Part shown: piece by piece, positions 17,620 through 21,776 of the stretch
Numbering within the stretch: the stretch's first letter is position 1
Layout: the number at the start of each line of letters is the position of its first letter
Source of the DNA: Chara braunii
Lineage: Eukaryota > Streptophyta > Charophyceae > Charales > Characeae
Length of the DNA stretch: 21,776 nt
Direction: 5' to 3'
Assembly: GCA_003427395.1 (NCBI GenBank)
Contig: BFEA01000119.1
Coordinates: forward strand, 240,495-262,270
The notes under the pieces: model-generated
The model's database searches: none
Told to the model about the DNA's origin: nothing
Seen by the model: only the letters and a program-made list of their open reading frames with translations
Program-made: the position numbers and the translations under genes

Positions 17620-17635
17620 TGGTATCGGAGCCAAG
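17620..17635 (+). other. Primer-binding site for initiator-Met tRNA
   Basis: TGGTATCGGAGCCAAG matches the complement of the plant tRNA-iMet 3' end (TGGTATCAGAGCCAGG) at 14 of 16 positions. One of the changes keeps a G-U pair with the tRNA. It lies 5 or 9 bases after CA dinucleotides that could close the 5' LTR (17610 or 17614). This is the site where reverse transcription of an LTR element would start. Confidence 0.85.
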
Positions 17636-17658
17636 CTCGTTGCACTCATAGCGCTGGC

Positions 17659-17853
17659 ATGATCAAGGCCGGGGAGGAGAAGCATCGAAGAGTGGTGATG
17701 GAGGACTAGTAGGAGGAAGGGAGAAGAAGAAGAGTTTGTTAGTAGTGGGAGCAGGCCGAAGAAGAACGGGCTTATGATACTTACCTGGAGCGTGCTGAGC
17801 GACGAGGAGCGACATCGAAGGTTCTTCAACAAGGAGAAGCACCTCCTGCCCCT
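17659..17853 (+). pseudogene. Broken leader or gag N-terminal frame
   Basis: From the ATG at 17659 the frame reads MIKAGEEKHRRVVMED, then TAG TAG at 17707-17712, EEGRRRRVC, TAG TAG at 17740-17745, and then WEQAEEERAYDTYLERAERR and on to a TGA at 17854. The charged, helix-like composition matches that of the later gag frame, so this may be the original gag N-terminus. Two double stops make it non-functional. It could also be chance, because the DNA here is purine-rich. Confidence 0.35.
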
Positions 17854-17856
17854 TGA

Positions 17857-18580
17857 CCTGCATGCATGCGTGTGTCCCCTACCTTCTCTCTCTTCCCCTC
17901 TGAAGGTGACTGCTGCTGGTCTGGAGTCGAGTCTGGATCTGGATCACCATAACGCGTCAGAGTCTGAGCCGTCAGAATCTGGGTGGTTCAATGCAGTGTG
18001 TCAGGATCTGGTCACGTCAGATGGGGTGGTCAGTGTTCTGTAAGTAGAGTTAGTCATCTCTCCTACCCCTCTCGATAGGTAGGCTCTGTTGAGACACCAG
18101 GGGACTGCAAATTGATGTAGGGAGTGGCTATGTGCCACGACAGATCGCAAGTACCAGGCAGTGCAAGTATGAGGATGAGCATCAACAGGGTTAATTAAGC
18201 CAGAAATAAAGAAAAATTTGAGCGAAGTACTATTGCCTGGTTGACTACGTGTAACATCTACATCTGACACTTCTGCGCTTTGACTCCATACCTGCATCCA
18301 AACAGCCAACGCTAGTTAATCCAACAAATAAAGCATAGAGGGGGAAGTACAGCGAGATACAGGAAACACATTACAAGAATCTGATCCAGGAAAGCCAGAC
18401 AGCAGAAGAAGAAAAACATATATATACAGAAAAAGCAAATATTGTATTAAGTTTGATTGAAGTAGTCATCATGTGCAGTACCTTCCATAGAAGAAAAAAA
18501 AAAACGAAATCCAGTACTCCATTCGCCACAAGTCAAGACTGAGTTAGTAAGCAAGTTTGAGTGGGATAGTGCCGTGGTGA
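17857..18580. other. Leader region, no gene recognised
   Basis: Between the PBS-proximal frame and gag lie about 720 bp with only short frames. The right half is A-rich (AATAAAG, AGAAGAAG, an A11 run near 18493). It may be a long untranslated leader or contain a later insertion with ends I cannot see. Confidence 0.45.
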
Positions 18581-20974
18581 ACCAGCGGAGGACCCCCTGT
18601 GCCGGTTATCACCATGGATGACTATCCCATCCAGGGCCTGTTGGCCCTCTCTGTCCTGTTGGGTCCACTGTTCCGGTTGATATTCCCACTGGGATTTGGA
18701 CGCGTATGCACGTCCCGTGTATTACTTCGATCTGGGACAGTAACACTTGGGCCCACACCTGCGGAACAGGCAAAAATTGACCGCAGGTTGGCAGAGAAGA
18801 AGAAAGAGAAAGAAGCTAAGAAGAAACAGAAAGAAGAAGAAGCAAAAAAGAAGCTGAAGGAAAAGATGGAGAAGGAATTAGAAGAAGAACTAAAGAGTAT
18901 CCAAGAAGAAGAAGAGGAAGAAGAACAGGAAGAAGGGGAGACTCTAGAAAGACGTCGTCGCCTTGACTTACCTGAGAGTAGTGATGCTGCAGCGAACCGG
19001 CTTCCAGTTGAACCGCTGGGCTGGTCAGTATTCCTACACCAGCGAACCATTACGTGAGTCTGAAGAAGAGTGAGATGTGTTCATTGCCAAGCTGTCCACT
19101 GTTACTGATTTAGCTGAACGAAATCTGATGTTGGAGGAGAAGAGGGCCGAACTGCATAACAAATTGCTAGCAGCCAAGAGGCAAGAATTGCAAGAGAAAA
19201 AGAGGCTGCAGGCAGAGGGGGAGAAGTTGCAGAAAGAATTAGAAGCTCAAAAGGATAAACCATCTGCCACAGATGAACAACTTGCTCTCCTCAAAGAGGT
19301 CGTCCTCAACACAAGGCAAGAAATGGCCTTAATGCATCGGACGTTACAAAAGGTAGAAACTCATCGGAGTGAGTTTGAAACTGTTTGGAACAACTTCCTG
19401 GAAAAATCAGCGAAGGACGTGGACCAGCACATCCAGACCTATATCAAGGCATTAGATGAACACATCACTAAGACCTTCACTCCAGAGGTCATAGAAAAAA
19501 TTGTCAAAGGGGCTGGAGACGGAGGAGGAGATGGCGGGGATGACGGCGATGCTGACAAAAAGGGGAAAGGAGATGCAGATTGGAAGGGAAAACTTCCACA
19601 GGAAGTAGGGCAGGTCAACAAGATTAAACTCAAACTGCCATGGACATATAACGGGAAAAAGGATGAAAGTGTTTTGCACTGGATAGCAGCGATTGAGTCA
19701 TACATATACGGGCAGCGAATCCCATATTGGGATAGGGTGTTGATGGCGAGTTCATGTATGGGAGGCGATGCCATGAGCTTCGCAATTTCGCTACAGAAGG
19801 AGGCAGGTTGCAAGTCAATGGTAGAGTTCTCACGGCAAACTTGGATTGAAGACTTTCTTAAAGCAGTTTGAGAAAGATTTGAGGACGAACTCAGGACGTC
19901 GCACAGAGATGTTGATCCTCGACCTCCCTGATAGGAAATGGAAGAGCACCTCTGCCCTGAAAGCAACCATGGATGAATTGTTACAATGCCCCGACCATGG
20001 ACTTACACCTGCCCAGATTTTGAACAGCTTTGCACGAGCACTTCCTGATCCCTGCGAACACAGCTCTATCCCCGTGTCAAGGAAGATGGAATGACTTACG
20101 AGAAGTTCAGCAAGATCGCGATAGATCATGCTCGCTTCCTCGCCGAAGCAAATTACTGCCACTACTGGAAAGATTTGCAAGAGGGAAAGAAGTGGCAAAA
20201 CCGCACTATCTCAGGGTCTATACCGGGGAAGGATAGTCTCCTTCTAACCTTTGAAGAAGGAGGAGTCGAGACCATCTCCTGGGACCAGGTAGATTATGGA
20301 CTCGACGAACTCAGCGGACCGATAGCTCAGGAGGGGAGTTATGCGGCGGTTGTAGCCCGTGGGGGAGGNCGTNAAGGAAGAGGGCGTGGCCGAGGAAGAG
20401 GTCGCGGCCGTGGTGGACGAGGATCAGGCACCCAGAGGGGTGGTGGCGAAGGAAGCCACTACGTGGGAGGACGGGGAAATGGTCCCTCGCAAGGTGGCCG
20501 TGGTACTTATTCCACCTGGGGTAGAGGAAGAGGCACGTGGTATAATAAGTGGGATAAGCCATACCCACCACATCCAGGTCTACCCGAAGAGGAGCCTTGG
20601 AAGAAATTGGGAATCACAAAAAAAGTGTGGCAAGAAAGGAAAGTCGCCGACCAATGCCTGAAATGTGGGGACCCCGACCACATTGTCCCCTCTTGCCCCG
20701 ACTATAGGGGAGCAAAAGGGAACAGCCAATAGAGGTTCCAGTTGCCTCTACCGGGGCTTCGAATGTTGAAAAATTAGAATCCTCCCATTCGAAGGCCCCA
20801 ATGGCAGAGACTGAAGAGGAAGAAACCAGTCCCCATCTAGTACACTGTCCAGAGGTGGGATGCGTATGCATCTCTCTAGATGGATCCCTCGCTGGCGTGG
20901 GTGATGAGTTGGCCGCTCGTCGCCAAGCCTGGACTGAAATGAAAAAGAAGAAAGGACAGTTAATAATGCAATGA
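18581..20974 (+). pseudogene. LTR-retrotransposon gag, coiled coil + RG-rich + CCHC, frameshifted
   Basis: Gag forms the particle that packages element RNA. Coding begins after a TGA at 18578; the ATG at 18614 in CACCATGG context is the best start. Order: hydrophobic N-terminus; Lys/Glu coiled coil (18761-18955) with an acidic run; a second coiled coil (about 19110-19260); a gag core (LPWTYNGKKDESVLHWIAAI, DRVLMASSCMGGDAM, about 19635-19790); an RG-rich tract (20362-20560); and a CCHC knuckle (Cys-x2-Cys-x4-His-x4-Cys, 20655-20696, CLKCGDPDHIVPSC). Breaks: frameshift near 19010-19020, TGA 19071, shift near 19846-19868, shift back at 20049-20095, and TAG 20730 with a frame change to a further 80 codons ending at TGA 20972. 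The core resembles Ty3-type gag more than Copia. Two ambiguous bases lie at 20369 and 20373. Confidence 0.82.
20655..20696 (+). other. CCHC zinc knuckle of gag
   Basis: C-LK-C-GDPD-H-IVPS-C has canonical spacing, binds zinc and would contact element RNA. It follows directly after the RG-rich stretch, giving a two-part nucleic-acid-binding tail. Confidence 0.93.
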
Positions 20975-21227
20975 GCCCAGACGTGATGATACTCGTCAAC
21001 ATTACCAGTCCCTATGATTATCGATATGCTGATGAAATGACAAACAATCGTAATATGTGTGATGATAGAATGAGGTGAGAATCATACACAGACGAAGGAG
21101 GAGAGAGGGAGAATAGACAAAGGAGAGAGAAGAAGACAACAACCCACTTCTACTTCGGATTCCTCCTCCTCCTCGCCACCTCATCAATCAATAGACTGAA
21201 TACAATGTCTGAAGTTCCTCCTCAAGG
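20975..21227. other. Post-gag region without pol
   Basis: A 35-codon frame from the ATG at 20971, overlapping the TGA of the preceding frame, ends at 21078 and may be a shifted continuation. A purine-rich stretch (21094-21140) and a CT-rich stretch (21155-21180) follow. No protease, reverse transcriptase or integrase motif appears in any frame. Confidence 0.5.
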
Positions 21228-21629
21228 TGCCACGTGGCACGTCAATCTGTCTACATCAGCAAATGGAGAGTATCGTCATCAACCAGGTACGTATCCTCGA
21301 TAACCACAGTTTTGATCTCCTTCCGAAGTGACGAAGAATCAGAACAGCCTCATCAACCTCGCAGCCAGCCACGTCATCAATCATATACAGGTGGCAGCGG
21401 CCACGTCAGCAACGGCGCGTGGCAGCTGCCACGTCAACATGCCCAGAAGACCATCGCCAGCCAGCACCTTGCCAGCCAGCAGCGCCTTGCTGTCCTCCTC
21501 TGCCAGCATATAGCCGGCGTCAAGCCAATGTCGCAATGTCGCAGCATAGCAACAGCGTCAAGTCCACACGTGAAGTCAGCATTCACGCAAGACTGAATGT
21601 TCTCCAACCAGGAAGTCAACTCTTAAATA
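21228..21629 (+). promoter_or_regulatory. ACGT-motif cluster upstream of a TTAAATA box
   Basis: TGCCACGTGGCA, a 12-bp palindrome containing a G-box, is at 21228-21239. CCACGTCA occurs at 21369, 21401 and 21429, and CACGTG at 21567-21572. TTAAATA follows at 21623-21629. ACGT-core boxes are binding sites for plant bZIP/bHLH factors. The arrangement looks like an LTR U3 or a gene promoter reading to the right. No transcript start can be proven. Confidence 0.45.
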
Positions 21630-21638
21630 GCGTGGATG

Positions 21639-21654
21639 CGGGGTCTGGACCCCG
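21639..21654. repeat. Short inverted repeat after the TTAAATA box
   Basis: CGGGGTC, TG, GACCCCG: seven paired bases around a 2-base centre, just downstream of the TATA-like box. The remaining bases to the window end show no recognisable feature. Confidence 0.55.
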
Positions 21655-21776
21655 GGTACTGAGGTCCTGCACCGTCCAGATCTCGATATGAATGAGGGCC
21701 CAGATCGGCCAGAAACTGTATTTCTCCTGCCCTGAATGCTGTCTGGGTACCTGCACACAACAAGTGAATGTATCCG

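Larger units (their letters stand above)
16680..20974 (+). mobile_element. Degraded LTR retrotransposon: partial 5' LTR, PBS, gag
   Basis: The order is repeat array, TATA-like box, CA-ending LTR edge, primer-binding site, leader and gag with CCHC knuckle, which is that of an LTR retrotransposon read on the + strand. The left LTR end is unresolved and the start given is only a guess. No 3' LTR copy of the promoter region occurs in the window. No protease, integrase or reverse transcriptase frame is visible after gag. It may be a gag-only (non-autonomous) element, a deleted copy, or one that continues past the window. Confidence 0.75.

Noticed and set aside
18599-19057. Independent host coiled-coil gene
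   Set aside because: The coiled coil continues by frameshift into a second coiled coil, a gag core and a CCHC knuckle, so it is part of the retrotransposon gag.

Overview
The window looks like transposon-dense nuclear DNA from a plant-lineage (streptophyte) eukaryote. It holds no intact host gene that I can support. The reasons are: a decayed LINE with an APE-type endonuclease, reverse transcriptase and C-terminal zf-RVT finger; a second element whose primer-binding site matches plant initiator-Met tRNA and whose gag has a CCHC knuckle; long microsatellites; several hairpin (foldback) repeats; and a tRNA-like SINE family. There are no bacterial operons, rRNAs or intact tRNAs. The unusual gag (long charged coiled coils, RG-rich tail, CCHC knuckle) recalls gag-like proteins predicted from the charophyte alga Chara, but that is an impression without a search.

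Layout. 1-420: A- and C-rich flank or LINE 5' UTR. 421-5547: LINE with ORF1 remnant (421-1058) and ORF2 (1113-5547), broken by five stop codons, two frameshifts and one local compensated frame excursion. 5548-10700: about 5 kb without a convincing gene, carrying short tandem duplications (about 90-bp units at 5931-6253, 91-bp units at 7935-8120, a 115/89-bp pair at 9367-9570), a 22-bp perfect palindrome and a 32-nt-arm hairpin. 10800-12480: two CpG-rich TGCGC-motif islands, a GA microsatellite, a 72-nt-arm inverted repeat, and a direct duplication in which only the first copy carries an extra 20-bp-arm hairpin. 13281-14075: three diverged copies of a tRNA-like SINE family. 14487-16067: degenerate CAGA array, GC hairpin, G-rich tract, about 390 bp of GAA repeat switching abruptly to CT repeat, then a C-rich tract. 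16229-16489: a 27-bp-arm inverted repeat next to a compact foldback hairpin.

16680-20974 belongs mostly to an LTR retrotransposon in + orientation: seven heptamers spaced about 21 bp, a TATA-like promoter and LTR end (about 17483-17614), a Met-tRNA primer-binding site (17620), a broken leader frame, and a gag pseudogene (18581-20974) in at least five frame segments. No protease, integrase or reverse transcriptase follows in the remaining 800 bp. The last 550 bp has repeated CCACGTCA/CACGTG motifs upstream of a TTAAATA box, which looks like another promoter or LTR.

The two coding elements are independent: the LINE would use target-primed reverse transcription, the LTR element tRNA-primed replication inside gag particles. 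Both are dead in this copy. I found no convincing new biological system. The most unusual items are the hairpin present in only one of two duplicate copies, the tandem SINE array, the GAA-to-CT strand switch, and the phased heptamer array upstream of the LTR promoter.
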